Below, piece by piece: positions 9,301-18,098 of a stretch of DNA of 61,010 nt. The stretch lies in NCBI RefSeq assembly GCF_014322795.1, contig NZ_JAASTT010000024.1, positions 1 through 61,010 of the forward strand. The letters are read 5' to 3'. Source of the DNA: Paenilisteria portnoyi. GTDB taxonomy: Bacteria; Bacillota; Bacilli; Lactobacillales; Listeriaceae. The notes beneath the pieces were generated by a model. The model saw nothing but the letters and a program-made list of their open reading frames with translations, was not told where the DNA came from and did no database searches. Both the position numbers and the translations under genes were made by a program. Every line of letters starts with the position of its first letter. Position 1 is the first letter of the stretch.

Positions 9301-9778
9301 AGTGCTGTATTTTCATATGCATAATCCGCTTATTAATGCGGATAAGGAATTAACGGAAACAGAGCTTGAGAAGGAATTATTGAAGAGCTTTCGGATGAAG
9401 GGATTAGTGCTAGATGATGCATTGGCAGTATCACTTATGGATACGGAACTTGAGGCTGGGAAAACCTCTGCTGTGATACCTACTGGTTTGAAAAAGGATG
9501 GGAATTTTAATGCACATTCGGCAACTGCAACAAAAGCAGAGTTTGATACGATGCGCGAGTACGTTCGCCACCAGTATACGAAGGCGGGGAATAAAATTAT
9601 TGACGGGGAAGTAGCGATTAATCCTTATAAATTGAAGGAACGGACGCCTTGTCAACTCTGTGCGTTTCGATCGGTTTGTCAGTTTGATGCATCGCTTGAG
9701 AACAATCAGTATCGTAAATTAGAGAATCAAAGTAGGGAAGATATTTTGAGAAAGATGCGTGAGGAGGGGCAAGAATGA
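6302..9778 (+). CDS. addB: AddAB helicase-nuclease, subunit AddB
   Basis: AddB recognises Chi and degrades one DNA strand during processing of double-strand breaks for RecA-dependent repair. The 1158-residue protein starts with a Walker A motif (GRAGTGKT, residues 8-15). Near the C-terminus it has the RecB-type nuclease motif (IIDYKSS; Asp956, Lys958). The four cysteines that hold an iron-sulfur cluster in this family are visible as Cys796, Cys1117, Cys1120 and Cys1126. The length matches the Bacillus protein. It overlaps addA by 4 bases, which couples the two subunits. Confidence 0.95.
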   Translation: MSLQFIIGRAGTGKTTLIMDMLAEKINSRKEKHNCIFLVPDQMTLQTETVFFEREEIACLLDAQIFSFNRLAWRILQESGGLARTFLTDSGLEMVIRKIMIEKEDELQLFGRNASQKGFIKELEQVFKEMKQFCVEQEQLQGFDSQTSADLNNKMADIAVLYEAYERVLAGKYLENEDYLRLLAGAISGNVFLAESEIFIDGFHEFSPQEYLILSEILSVCKNVTITLTLDKAYSMNNLQSYNLFQLTGTTYVKLKEIAQNKACDVLPDIILKENTRFRNSDLAYLQASWGDFSVAPFEGATPSLSVDEANNRRAEIEGVARRVRELSAEGYRYRDMAILLRNTEAYETILKASLSANDIPYFIDKKRTMANHPMVEFLRSSLDVIRTNWQYEAVFQAVRTEFFFPLDVSSSAYRGKVDIFENYVLENGIYNKRRWMDKRPWGYRKIRGLDLNQGVQTDDEKAKEATINEVRERIKAPLMILETRLKVADNGVGLASALFEFMLDVQVDKRLDMWRKRAEEMDELELAKEHEQAWKSVIALLDEFVEVMGDEELSLDVFFDIINTGLDALDFALLPPSLDQLIITDMDNSRLLNMKIIFAVGINDGVLPMKKIESGILSDEDREYLNQSGIAVRPSGKSMLSSEDFLAYRLFTLPSERLFISFPNADENGKEMSESNYIRRIEAIFPEVKRGLYLSDPSLLSDSEQASYISTPKSAIALLTAQMQYKKKGYPMSPVWWDAYSFFQSDEEWRSSALQILESLFYQNKAKNISEEVATSLFGENIHASVSRMERFYSCHFQHFAQHGLKLEERAHFKLQSVDIGEIFHGAMEWISAKLRENNLEWGQLSVEQCMELATLAMKYLVPKLQHEILLSTKRLEYIQYKLLNIIIRATRVLNEQAKISRFKPVGLEVDFGVKGEIPPLKLPLNGGRELILQGRIDRIDEAEQDERTFLRIIDYKSSSHDLPMTEVYYGLALQMLTYLDIVVANSAKLIGKVAEPAGVLYFHMHNPLINADKELTETELEKELLKSFRMKGLVLDDALAVSLMDTELEAGKTSAVIPTGLKKDGNFNAHSATATKAEFDTMREYVRHQYTKAGNKIIDGEVAINPYKLKERTPCQLCAFRSVCQFDASLENNQYRKLENQSREDILRKMREEGQE

Positions 9779-12700
9779 AGAGGGGAATTCCGATAAAGCC
9801 AGAGAATGTTACGTGGACAGATGATCAGTGGAAGGCGATTTATGCAAGTGGGCAGAATGTTCTTGTTGCCGCAGCTGCTGGATCAGGAAAGACGGCTGTT
9901 TTAGTGAATCGTGTCATTGAGAAGATTGTTGATCCTGATGAACCAATAGATGTAGATCAGTTGCTCATTGTGACATTTACGAACGCTTCTGCTGCTGAGA
10001 TGAAGGCGAGAATTGGTAAGGCTGTGGAGAAGGCTTTATTGGAGGATGAGTCCTCTTCACACTTGAAGCGGCAAATAGCTTTGCTTAATTATGCTTCTAT
10101 CTCGACCTTGCATTCATTTTGTTTAGATGTCATAAAAAAATATTATTATTTAGCGGATATTGATCCAGAATTTCGGTTGATTGAACCGATTGAAAGTGCG
10201 ATGGTACGTGATGAAGTGATGGATAAACTATTGGAGGAGCATTACGGAAATGCCGAGAATATCGCATTTTTTGAGTTAGTGGATACTTTTTCTGGTGACC
10301 GTTCAGATGATGATATTGGGCAGGTTGTTGGGGCACTTTATGATTTTTCAAGAGCGCATCCTGAACCAGAAGCTTGGCTGGATGAGATTGTTGCTAACTA
10401 TGCTGTTGAAGATGTAACGGATGTTACTGTGTTGCCATTTTATACGATTATTGAGAAGCAATTGGCGATGACGTTGCGGCAGGCAGAGCATTTTTTGAAG
10501 CATGCGATTTTCTTATGTAATGAGTCGGCTGGACCAGAGCCGTATTTAGTGACGCTTGAGAGTGATTTGGAACAGATTAAATATTTGATGCAAGCACTGC
10601 ATCAGGATTGGGAGCAGTTGACGAGTGCTTGGAAATCTGTTAAATTTCAGCGGATTGCTACTTTGAAAGATAAAGAACTGTATGATGAGGTCATGGTGAA
10701 TCAAGTGAAGAAGCTTCGTGACCAGGCGAAGAAGACGGTGACAGAAGCAGGAAGTGAGTGGTTTTCGCGAGATGGTGTTCATTATATTTCAGATTTGCTA
10801 AAAATGAAGCCTACGATTGTGACTTTGATTGAGCTTACGAAAGAGTTTGCTATTCGCTTTTATAAGGAGAAAGTTTCGCGGGGGATGCTGGATTTTAATG
10901 ATCTAGAGCATTTGGCGTTACGTGTTTTAAGTGACCCTGAGCAGGAAGGAGCGCCATCTAGCGCTGCATTGGGATATCAAGAGAAATTTAAAGAGGTTTT
11001 GATTGATGAATACCAGGATACAAATATGGTACAGGAGCGGATATTGTCTTTGGTGACGGCGGATACGGAGGAAAATGGTAATTTATTCATGGTTGGGGAT
11101 GTGAAGCAATCTATTTATCGTTTTCGGTTAGCGGAACCTGGTTTGTTTTTAGCGAAGTATAAACGTTATTCGGGGACTGGTGATGGAACTGGATTGAAAA
11201 TTGATTTGTCTCAGAATTTTAGAAGTCGTTCGGATGTACTGGATACGACGAATTTTATTTTTAATCAGTTGATGGATACGGAAGTTGCCGAAATCGAGTA
11301 CGATGAACAGGCAGAACTGGTTTTAGGGGCTCGTTTTCCAGAATCGGATAATACGCAGACAGAGCTTATTTTGATTGATATGGAGCAGGATGAAAAATCT
11401 GATGAGGCGGATGAGCTGACTCCTGAAAAACTGCAAAAAAGGCAAGCCGAGGCGCGTTATATTGCAAAGCGGATTGCTAGATTAATTGATGAGAAGACAC
11501 CAGTTTTTGATAAAGGGTTGAAACAACAACGTCCGATGGAGTATCGGGATATCGTTATTTTATCGAGGGCGTTGACAAGTGCGCCTGATATGGAGGATGC
11601 GATGAAGGAATTGGATATTCCCTTCTATGCCAATAATAATTCTGGGTATTTTGAGGCGACGGAGGTTGCTATTATGATATCTCTGCTCAAAATTATTGAT
11701 AATCCGTATCAAGATATTCCACTTGCATCCGTATTGCGCTCGCCTATTGTTAATTTGGATGAGGACTCATTGGCTAGAATCCGAGCTATCGGAAAAAATA
11801 AGCCGTATTTTGAAGCGTTGGAGAAATATGCCCTTTCTGAATCAGGGGAATTGGCTTCGCAGTTGCAGGCTTTTTTACGACAATTAAGCAAATGGCGGGA
11901 ATTATCTATGCGTGAAGATTTGGCAGATTTGATAGCGGAAATTTTCCAGGAGACGCATTTTTATGATTTCGTTGGTGGGTTGCCAGGTGGAAAGCAGAGG
12001 CAAGCTAATTTACGGGCGTTGTTGGATCGTGCTAATCAGTATGAGAAGACAGCATTTCGTGGGTTGTTTCGGTTTATTCGATTTGTGGAGAGGTTGCAAG
12101 TAAAGGGGCAGGATTTAGGAACTGCCAAAACGTTGGGTGAGAAGGAAGATGTAGTCCGAATGATGACGATTCATGCGAGCAAGGGGCTGGAGTTTCCTGT
12201 CGTATTTTTATCTGGATTGGATCGCAAATTTAATATGCGGGATATTTATAATAAATATTTGTTTGATAAAGACTTTGGGTTTGCCACGAGGTATAATGAT
12301 CCTGTGAGGCGCTTAGTTTATCCATCAATTATGCAACAGGCAATAAAGTATAAAAAGGTTGCTGAGATGATGGCGGAGGAGATGCGAGTTCTATATGTAG
12401 CGTTAACTCGTGCTGAGGAGAAATTAATATTGGTTGGGACGGTACCGAGCCTTGAGAAGTCTGTTGCAGAATGGGAGCAAAACTTGGTAGAGACGGAGTG
12501 GATATTACCAGCAAGTGTTAGGTTTCAGGCGAAAAATTATTTGCAGTGGGTGGGTAGTGCTTTCGTGAGGCATCCCAATTATATGGAGCAGATGGGGAGT
12601 GGAAATAGTTCGGGGACAGTTCGGTTGCCTACCAATATGCGACTTTTATTTGAGAAACATAATTACCAGGAGTTTTTAACGGTGGATGTGGATGCTAAGC

Positions 12701-13500
12701 AGGACTTGAGCTGGTTGGATATAGTGAAGAATGGGAAGAGTGCGGTAGAGCAATCGCCGTATTTTGAACAGATTCAAGAGCGTCTTTCATTTCAATATGG
12801 TTATATAGAAGAAACTGGAATTCGTTCTAAGCAATCAGTGACAGAGGTGAAGCGTCAGTTTTCGGTTGCGGATAGCTTTAGTGATACGCGATTTACAAGA
12901 AGTACGCAACCAGTGTCATTTGATAGGCCTAAGTTTTTACAAGAGAAGAAGTTGACGGCAACGGAGCAAGGGACGGCGATGCATACCGTGATGCAGGCCC
13001 TTTCTTTGGCGACGGCGCCAACTGCGCCAACAATAGAGGCATTGCTTGATGAGCTTGTTTCCAAGGAAGTTATGAATGAGGAGCAAGTGGCGACGATACA
13101 AGTTGATTTTATATTGAACTTTTTTGATACGGAGCTGGGGCAATTGATGCTTGCGAATCGGGATTGTGTGTTAAGGGAAGTACCCTTTAGTTACAAAATT
13201 CCTGCCAATCGTATACACCCGGATGTTGATACAACGGAACAGATTATTGTTCAAGGGATGATTGACGTTATGATAGAGCTTGATGACCAGCTTATTATTA
13301 TCGATTACAAGACAGATCAGGTTACTGGGAAATTTGAAAATGGCTGGGTTGGGGGAGAGGCTATTTTAAAGAAGCGGTACCAGGTTCAGATGGATATGTA
13401 CAAAGAAGCAATTGAGAAAATTAAAGGTAGACAAGTGGATCATGTTTATTTATACTTTTTTGATGGGGATCATGTTTGTGAGCTGATAGGGGGAAATTAG
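9775..13500 (+). CDS. addA: AddAB helicase-nuclease, subunit AddA
   Basis: AddA is the UvrD-type 3'-to-5' helicase with a second nuclease domain. The 1241-residue protein shows Walker A (AAAGSGKT, ending near residue 40), Walker B (VLIDEYQDTN), the VGDVKQSIYRFR motif, the IHASKGLEFPVVF motif, VALTRAEEKL, and a C-terminal nuclease motif IIIDYKTD (Asp1177, Lys1179). The start lies inside the end of addB. Only 2 bases separate its stop from the next start codon, so the FAH-family gene is probably co-transcribed. Confidence 0.95.
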   Translation: MKRGIPIKPENVTWTDDQWKAIYASGQNVLVAAAAGSGKTAVLVNRVIEKIVDPDEPIDVDQLLIVTFTNASAAEMKARIGKAVEKALLEDESSSHLKRQIALLNYASISTLHSFCLDVIKKYYYLADIDPEFRLIEPIESAMVRDEVMDKLLEEHYGNAENIAFFELVDTFSGDRSDDDIGQVVGALYDFSRAHPEPEAWLDEIVANYAVEDVTDVTVLPFYTIIEKQLAMTLRQAEHFLKHAIFLCNESAGPEPYLVTLESDLEQIKYLMQALHQDWEQLTSAWKSVKFQRIATLKDKELYDEVMVNQVKKLRDQAKKTVTEAGSEWFSRDGVHYISDLLKMKPTIVTLIELTKEFAIRFYKEKVSRGMLDFNDLEHLALRVLSDPEQEGAPSSAALGYQEKFKEVLIDEYQDTNMVQERILSLVTADTEENGNLFMVGDVKQSIYRFRLAEPGLFLAKYKRYSGTGDGTGLKIDLSQNFRSRSDVLDTTNFIFNQLMDTEVAEIEYDEQAELVLGARFPESDNTQTELILIDMEQDEKSDEADELTPEKLQKRQAEARYIAKRIARLIDEKTPVFDKGLKQQRPMEYRDIVILSRALTSAPDMEDAMKELDIPFYANNNSGYFEATEVAIMISLLKIIDNPYQDIPLASVLRSPIVNLDEDSLARIRAIGKNKPYFEALEKYALSESGELASQLQAFLRQLSKWRELSMREDLADLIAEIFQETHFYDFVGGLPGGKQRQANLRALLDRANQYEKTAFRGLFRFIRFVERLQVKGQDLGTAKTLGEKEDVVRMMTIHASKGLEFPVVFLSGLDRKFNMRDIYNKYLFDKDFGFATRYNDPVRRLVYPSIMQQAIKYKKVAEMMAEEMRVLYVALTRAEEKLILVGTVPSLEKSVAEWEQNLVETEWILPASVRFQAKNYLQWVGSAFVRHPNYMEQMGSGNSSGTVRLPTNMRLLFEKHNYQEFLTVDVDAKQDLSWLDIVKNGKSAVEQSPYFEQIQERLSFQYGYIEETGIRSKQSVTEVKRQFSVADSFSDTRFTRSTQPVSFDRPKFLQEKKLTATEQGTAMHTVMQALSLATAPTAPTIEALLDELVSKEVMNEEQVATIQVDFILNFFDTELGQLMLANRDCVLREVPFSYKIPANRIHPDVDTTEQIIVQGMIDVMIELDDQLIIIDYKTDQVTGKFENGWVGGEAILKKRYQVQMDMYKEAIEKIKGRQVDHVYLYFFDGDHVCELIGGN

Positions 13501-13502
13501 AA

Positions 13503-14363
13503 ATGAAGTGGATTAGCTTTAAAATTAATGGTAGGGAGTCCTTTGGTATTGTTAAGGGAGATAGAATCATTGATATTAGCGCGTTTTTTGCAGAGTCTGA
13601 ATGCCCGCGTACATTGGTGGAGCTTATTTCACAACCAGAGAAATTGGTCCATATTGAGAAGCAGCAGGAAGCAATGCATGGTGCAATTCCATGTAAGGAT
13701 GTGCAGTTTTTACCGGCAATTATACCACCGAATAATGTGATGGCGGTTGGGAAGAATTATCGGAAACATGCGATTGAAATGGGAAGTGTTGCGGATATTC
13801 CTGAGGCGATTATTATTTTTACAAAAAGTAGTAATACGCTGGTTGGGCATAAAGGAACGATTCCTTTACATGCGGATGTGGCTAGTGAGCTTGATTATGA
13901 AGGGGAGCTTGCGGTTGTGATTGGCAAGGCAGTGACAAATATTTCGGAGTCAGAGGCTTTGGATGCGATTTTTGGATACACGATTGTGAATGATGTGACG
14001 GCGCGCGATTTACAGGTAAAACATAAGCAATTTTATTTGGCGAAAAGCTTGGATGGTAGCTGTCCAATTGGTCCTTATGTGGTTACGAAGGATGAAATTG
14101 CTGATCCGGGCTCGTTGCGGATTCAGACGTGGGTGAACGGGGAGAAGAGACAGGACGGTACGCTCGATCAGCTTATATTTCCTATTGCAACGATTATTTC
14201 GGATTTGTCTAAAGGCCATACGCTTATGCCTGGGGATGTTATCGCAACGGGGACGCCTGATGGGGTTGGTAAAGCAATGAAACCACCGCGCTTCTTAAAT
14301 GAAGGAGATACTGTTACGGTTACGATTGAAGGTATTGGAACATTAGAGAATCAAGTTATGTAA
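13503..14363 (+). CDS. yisK: Fumarylacetoacetate hydrolase-family enzyme (YisK-like)
   Basis: The 286-residue protein has a short N-terminal domain and a FAH-type catalytic domain from about residue 75. Visible motifs are AVGKNYRKHAIEMG, the metal-binding ELDYEGELAVVIG segment (two Glu) and NDVTARDLQ. Family members cleave or decarboxylate 2-oxo acids with a divalent metal; the Bacillus YisK homologue has been described as an oxaloacetate decarboxylase. It follows addA with almost no gap and precedes yisL, the same neighbour as in Bacillus. The substrate here is not known. Confidence 0.82.
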   Translation: MKWISFKINGRESFGIVKGDRIIDISAFFAESECPRTLVELISQPEKLVHIEKQQEAMHGAIPCKDVQFLPAIIPPNNVMAVGKNYRKHAIEMGSVADIPEAIIIFTKSSNTLVGHKGTIPLHADVASELDYEGELAVVIGKAVTNISESEALDAIFGYTIVNDVTARDLQVKHKQFYLAKSLDGSCPIGPYVVTKDEIADPGSLRIQTWVNGEKRQDGTLDQLIFPIATIISDLSKGHTLMPGDVIATGTPDGVGKAMKPPRFLNEGDTVTVTIEGIGTLENQVM

Positions 14364-14387
14364 ATAGAAGGGAAATGGGGAATTTTT

Positions 14388-14747
14388 ATGTGGTTATATA
14401 TTCATTTAATTTCATGGGTTGGTATTGTTGTTTTCACCTTAGTTGCGTTGCTTATTTATAAGAAATCGGCAAAAGTTTTTACTATTATGCAAATGTGTAA
14501 TCGGGTACTTTATATTACGGTTATTTTAAGCGGTATTATGATGGTACAGTATAGTTTTAGTGAACATGTTGTTGTATCTATTTTTAAAATATTGCTTGGA
14601 TTAGCAACAATTGGTGTTGTGGAAATGTTACTTATCTATCGGAAAAAGGGGAAACCATCGAACCTCTTTTTCACCTTGTTTATCGTGTGTGTAGTCGCAA
14701 CAGTGAGTATAGGATTTTATTTATCTGGAGGAAGACCGCTATTTTAA
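14388..14747 (+). CDS. yisL: UPF0344 membrane protein YisL
   Basis: The 119-residue protein is almost entirely hydrophobic, with four likely membrane helices (about residues 2-23, 30-53, 62-82, 91-112) joined by short basic loops. Size, helix pattern and position after yisK fit the YisL family, whose function is unknown. GGGGAA lies just upstream of the ATG. Confidence 0.8.
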   Translation: MWLYIHLISWVGIVVFTLVALLIYKKSAKVFTIMQMCNRVLYITVILSGIMMVQYSFSEHVVVSIFKILLGLATIGVVEMLLIYRKKGKPSNLFFTLFIVCVVATVSIGFYLSGGRPLF

Positions 14748-14781
14748 GCGTGCTTAATTTTTTTGAAAGTGGGAAATTGGG

Positions 14782-15687
14782 TTGAATCAACAGCAAATTT
14801 ATATTGATGGTACGAAAAAATTTTTTATTGCGGTGCTTGCGGCATTGCTTAATGCAATTGGAATGAATTTTTTCTTAATTCCTGCTCATGTTTATGCAAG
14901 TGGCTTGACGGGGGTTGCACAGCTGACTTCTGATTTATTACAAGATGGTATTGGGATTAGTCTGTCAACGGGATTGCTTGTCTTACTGCTAAACATACCG
15001 GTGGCGGTGTTGGGCTGGTTTAAGGTTGGCCGGGCGTTTACGGTGTTTAGTTTTGTTACGGTTGCTTTTATGTCGTTATTTTTGATTGTCATACCGGTAC
15101 AAGAGGTTTCTTCGGATATTTTGTTGAATGCTATTTTTGGTGGGGTCATTTCTTCTGTAGGGATTGGTCTTGCGCTTAAATTCGGAATTTCTTCGGGAGG
15201 GCTTGATATTATCGCGATGTATATTACGATTAAGACGGGGCGCTCTTTTGGAAAGTATTTTTTGCTGATGAATGGCGTTATTATTCTGATTGCTGGCTTT
15301 ACATATGAATGGACGTTTGCCCTTTATACGTTGATTTCGCTATATGTTTCGAGTCGAGTGATTGATACGATTCATACGAGACATCAGAAACTGACGGCGA
15401 TGATTATGACGCAGAATCCAGAAAATGTGATTAAAGGGATTCAGGATAATATGTTTCGCGGAATTACAGTTGTGGAGGCGATTGGAGCCTATTCAAGAGA
15501 GAGCGTGACGATGCTTGTGATTGTGATTACGCGATATGAGCTGTATGATTTAACGCATGTTGTTCAAGCAGTTGATCCTCGATGCTTTATTAATGTTGTG
15601 GAGACTGCTAGCGTGTTTGGAGATTTCCGTTCAGAAGCTGATCAGAAAATGGAGATGGAGATGTATAAGACTAGAATGCATCAATGA
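14782..15687 (+). CDS. yitT: YitT-family membrane protein (DUF161/DUF2179)
   Basis: The 301-residue protein has about five or six membrane helices in its first two thirds (starting with the LNAIGMNFFLIPAHVYASGLTGVAQL segment typical of YitT) and a soluble C-terminal DUF2179 domain (about residues 215-295, with RGITVVEAIGAYS and CFINVVE). The start is a TTG at 14782 with AAGTGGG upstream. Function in the family is unclear; it is probably a transporter. A terminator follows at once. In Bacillus, yitT also sits close to yitU-V-W. Confidence 0.82.
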   Translation: MNQQQIYIDGTKKFFIAVLAALLNAIGMNFFLIPAHVYASGLTGVAQLTSDLLQDGIGISLSTGLLVLLLNIPVAVLGWFKVGRAFTVFSFVTVAFMSLFLIVIPVQEVSSDILLNAIFGGVISSVGIGLALKFGISSGGLDIIAMYITIKTGRSFGKYFLLMNGVIILIAGFTYEWTFALYTLISLYVSSRVIDTIHTRHQKLTAMIMTQNPENVIKGIQDNMFRGITVVEAIGAYSRESVTMLVIVITRYELYDLTHVVQAVDPRCFINVVETASVFGDFRSEADQKMEMEMYKTRMHQ

Positions 15688-15690
15688 TGA

Positions 15691-15746
15691 AAAAAGCCAA
15701 AATAAGCACGCACCGAGTGTATGGTGGACTTATTTTGGCTTTTTTG
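15691..15746. terminator. Bidirectional terminator between yitT and the small minus-strand ORF
   Basis: AGCCAAAATAAG (15695-15706) and CTTATTTTGGCT (15729-15740) form a perfect 12-bp stem. It is flanked by A6 on the left and T6 on the right, so it can act on both strands. The stop codon of the 29-residue ORF lies inside its right arm. Confidence 0.85.
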
Positions 15747-15819
15747 TGGATGCTTTTATGATTGCCCATACGGCCATGAAAGCGATGAACCAGCAGATAA
15801 TAATGATAATTGCTAACAT
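15730..15819 (-). CDS. 29-residue predicted membrane peptide
   Basis: This short ORF codes for one hydrophobic helix (residues 2-21, opening with L-A and five consecutive Ile) followed by a basic tail ending K-K-P-K, so an N-out, C-in membrane peptide is expected. It has its own signals: a perfect TATAAT on the minus strand (plus coordinates 15855-15860), AAAGGAT 10 bases before the ATG, and a terminator at its end. It is convergent with yitT. Size and charge pattern resemble small stress or regulatory membrane peptides and type I toxins, but no family was recognised. Confidence 0.6.
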   Translation of the reverse strand: MLAIIIIICWFIAFMAVWAIIKASTKKPK

Positions 15820-15876
15820 ATAGCTAACACATCCTTTTTTCTTTCTAGAATTTTATTATATCATTATTTAGGTATA

Positions 15877-15915
15877 TGAAAAAGGCTGACTCAGTGATTT
15901 GATGGAGTCAGCCTT
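15877..15915 (-). terminator. Terminator of yitU
   Basis: A perfect 11-bp stem (15882-15892 with 15905-15915) with a 12-base loop is followed on the minus strand by a T5 run. It begins 14 bases after the yitU stop codon. Confidence 0.85.
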
Positions 15916-15929
15916 CTATAATATAGATT

Positions 15930-16739
15930 TTAAACGCCTAAATTTTCTTCTAAATAAACTGCGATACCATCCGCTTCATTGGATAGCGTCACTGTATTCG
16001 CAACATTTTTAAGTGGCTCAATTGCATTACCCATCGCAACTCCAACGCCGGCATAATCAAGCATTTCGAGATCGTTATCCTCATCGCCAAAAGCAATGAT
16101 ATTTTTACGATCGATGCCTAGGAAACGGCTGGCTGCTTGAACCCCAATCGCTTTGTGAACGCCGAATTTTGTCATTTCCATTGCAGGCCATTCAGCACCC
16201 CAGTTGCGGTACGTCACGATGTTTGAGAGGCGAGTATCCATATGATCACTGACTTCTTGCAACATTTCATGACTCGCAAAGAATAGTAAAGATGTCGGAT
16301 CTGTTGTAATGGTGTTTCGCAAATCACCGATGAAAACATTATCTTTACCTTGCTGGAACATGTCGGGCACGCTAGCATTTCGTTCGCGCAAGAACACGCT
16401 ATCTTGTACTTCCGCCGCAATATTATCAAGCGCATAATTTGTCGAAAAATCGAGTAGTTCGCGTGCTGTTTTTAAGTCAATTGCTTGGTGATAAGCGTTA
16501 CTGAATTTAATATCGCGTGGGTGATGGAATACGGCACCATTAAAATTCACAATGGGTGTATCGAGGCCCAATTCATAATAATACATATGGCTCATGCGGT
16601 AAGGTCGCCCCGTCGCAATCATGACTTCATGGCCTTTTGCACGCGCATTTTCCAACGCTTTTTTTGTTCGATCCGAGATGGTTTGGTCGCCTTTTAGAGC
16701 GGTTCCATCCAGGTCGAGAACGATTAATTTTTTTGTCAT
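15930..16739 (-). CDS. yitU: Cof-type HAD sugar-phosphate phosphatase (YitU-like)
   Basis: The 269-residue cytoplasmic hydrolase has HAD motif I DLDGT near the N-terminus (nucleophile Asp), motif II around ATGRP and the motif IV GDEDNDLEMLDYAG, with the large type IIB cap characteristic of Cof/YidA phosphatases. The start at 16739 has GAGGAG 6 bases upstream; the open frame extends further but without a ribosome site. Family members dephosphorylate phosphosugars or flavin precursors, and the exact substrate cannot be read from sequence. It is divergent from yitV. Confidence 0.85.
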   Translation of the reverse strand: MTKKLIVLDLDGTALKGDQTISDRTKKALENARAKGHEVMIATGRPYRMSHMYYYELGLDTPIVNFNGAVFHHPRDIKFSNAYHQAIDLKTARELLDFSTNYALDNIAAEVQDSVFLRERNASVPDMFQQGKDNVFIGDLRNTITTDPTSLLFFASHEMLQEVSDHMDTRLSNIVTYRNWGAEWPAMEMTKFGVHKAIGVQAASRFLGIDRKNIIAFGDEDNDLEMLDYAGVGVAMGNAIEPLKNVANTVTLSNEADGIAVYLEENLGV

Positions 16740-16900
16740 ATATGTCTCCTCATTCTTTCCATAATTCGTATATCTAGTCCCCGTTTTGATAAAGTGATAG
16801 AATAGATAGTATACCTTCATGATAGACGTTCGGGCGCGCTTTGTAAACGCCTAAGTACTTTACAGAAATTTAATAAATTACATGGAAATGAGGCCTACCA

Positions 16901-17653
16901 ATGATTCAAGTGGAACATAAGTGGATAAAAGAAATTCCGGTCCTACATATTTATGATGCAACAAACGCGACCGAAAAGTTACCAACTGTCTTTTTTTATC
17001 ATGGTTTTCAATCGCAAAAAGAATTGTATTTACCGTACGCTTATTTGTTGGCGCAACGTGGGATGCGTGTCATTTTGCCGGATGCGCCGATGCATGGCGA
17101 ACGAAGTGGGAATGAGTCGGAAACAGAGCAGGCGATTTATTTTTGGGATACGGTTCGTGGGAATATCGATGAATTGCCTTTGTTAAGAGACGCCTTAGAT
17201 GCGGAGGGGTTAGTGGATACGTCGAGGCTTGCTGTCGGAGGTTTTTCGATGGGAGCGATTACGAGTTACGGGATGTTAGCGCAGTATGATTGGCTCAAAG
17301 TGGGTGTGTGCCTTGCTGGGAGTTCGTACTATGGTCATTTCGCGAAGGCGCTTGCAGATGGTGTAATCAAACAGGGCATCGAGTTTCCTTTTGACGTGGA
17401 TGCGCGGATTCGTGAATTGGCACCGTATGACCTTAGTGCTGCCCCTACAAAATTGAAAAATCGCCCTTTGATGATTTGGCATGGGAAAGCGGATGACGTG
17501 GTGCCGTTCCAATATAGTGAGAAGCTATACGAGGCGCTGGTTGAGGAAGATATGTCGGATAACGTGGCTTTCATGGTGGACGAAAAGGCAAAACACAAAA
17601 TCTCGATTGAGGGCATGCTTGCTGGTGTCGGCTTTTTAGAAGAAAAATTATAA
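16901..17653 (+). CDS. yitV: Alpha/beta-hydrolase esterase (YitV-like)
   Basis: The 250-residue protein is a single alpha/beta-hydrolase domain: an HGF oxyanion region near residue 34, nucleophile Ser116 in GFSMG, a candidate Asp in WHGKADDVVP and a late His in the KAKHKIS segment. No signal peptide is present, so it is cytosolic. It precedes yitW by about 60 bp and follows divergent yitU, the same order as in Bacillus. The natural substrate is unknown. Confidence 0.83.
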   Translation: MIQVEHKWIKEIPVLHIYDATNATEKLPTVFFYHGFQSQKELYLPYAYLLAQRGMRVILPDAPMHGERSGNESETEQAIYFWDTVRGNIDELPLLRDALDAEGLVDTSRLAVGGFSMGAITSYGMLAQYDWLKVGVCLAGSSYYGHFAKALADGVIKQGIEFPFDVDARIRELAPYDLSAAPTKLKNRPLMIWHGKADDVVPFQYSEKLYEALVEEDMSDNVAFMVDEKAKHKISIEGMLAGVGFLEEKL

Positions 17654-17714
17654 TGAAAATCATTCTCAACTATGTTACAATAATGAGAGAAAATCAAAAG
17701 GAGGCTACTACTTC

Positions 17715-18023
17715 ATGGATGCAGAACTAAAAGAAAATTTGATGGGTGCGTTAGAGCAAGTAATTGATCCAGAGCTAGGCATTGATATTGTCAATATTGG
17801 TCTGGTTTACGATGTGGACTTGGATGAGGAAGGACTTTGTACAGTGACGATGACGTTAACAACGATGGGATGCCCGCTTGCTGGTGTTTTGACAGATCAA
17901 GTACGTGTCGCGATGTCAGATATTCCAGAAGTGAAAGATACGAAGGTTGACCTTGTGTGGACGCCGGCTTGGACGAAAGACCGGATGTCACGTTATGCTA
18001 AGATTGCACTAGGTATTCGATAA
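17715..18023 (+). CDS. yitW: MIP18/DUF59 iron-sulfur assembly protein (YitW-like)
   Basis: The 102-residue protein is one DUF59 domain with the conserved I-D-P-E-L-G-I-D-I-V-N-I-G-L-V-Y start and the TTMGCPL loop holding the conserved Cys. The family (SufT, YitW, PaaD) helps to mature iron-sulfur proteins. AAAGGAGG lies 10 bases before the ATG. It is the last gene before a strong bidirectional terminator. Confidence 0.85.
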   Translation: MDAELKENLMGALEQVIDPELGIDIVNIGLVYDVDLDEEGLCTVTMTLTTMGCPLAGVLTDQVRVAMSDIPEVKDTKVDLVWTPAWTKDRMSRYAKIALGIR

Positions 18024-18028
18024 AAAAG

Positions 18029-18098
18029 AAAAAGATACGTGGATAAGGTTAACCGTCATCGATTTAGGATGCAGCAGACTTATCTTCGTATCTTTTTT
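18029..18098. terminator. Long bidirectional terminator between yitW and the EIIA gene
   Basis: AAAGATACG (18031-18039) pairs with CGTATCTTT (18087-18095), extended inward by GGATAAG against CTTATC. It is flanked by A and T runs and serves both converging genes. Confidence 0.8.

Noticed and set aside
15557-15823. 88-codon plus-strand ORF over the end of yitT
   Set aside because: It overlaps yitT out of frame and crosses a strong terminator; the antisense 29-codon ORF has far better signals.
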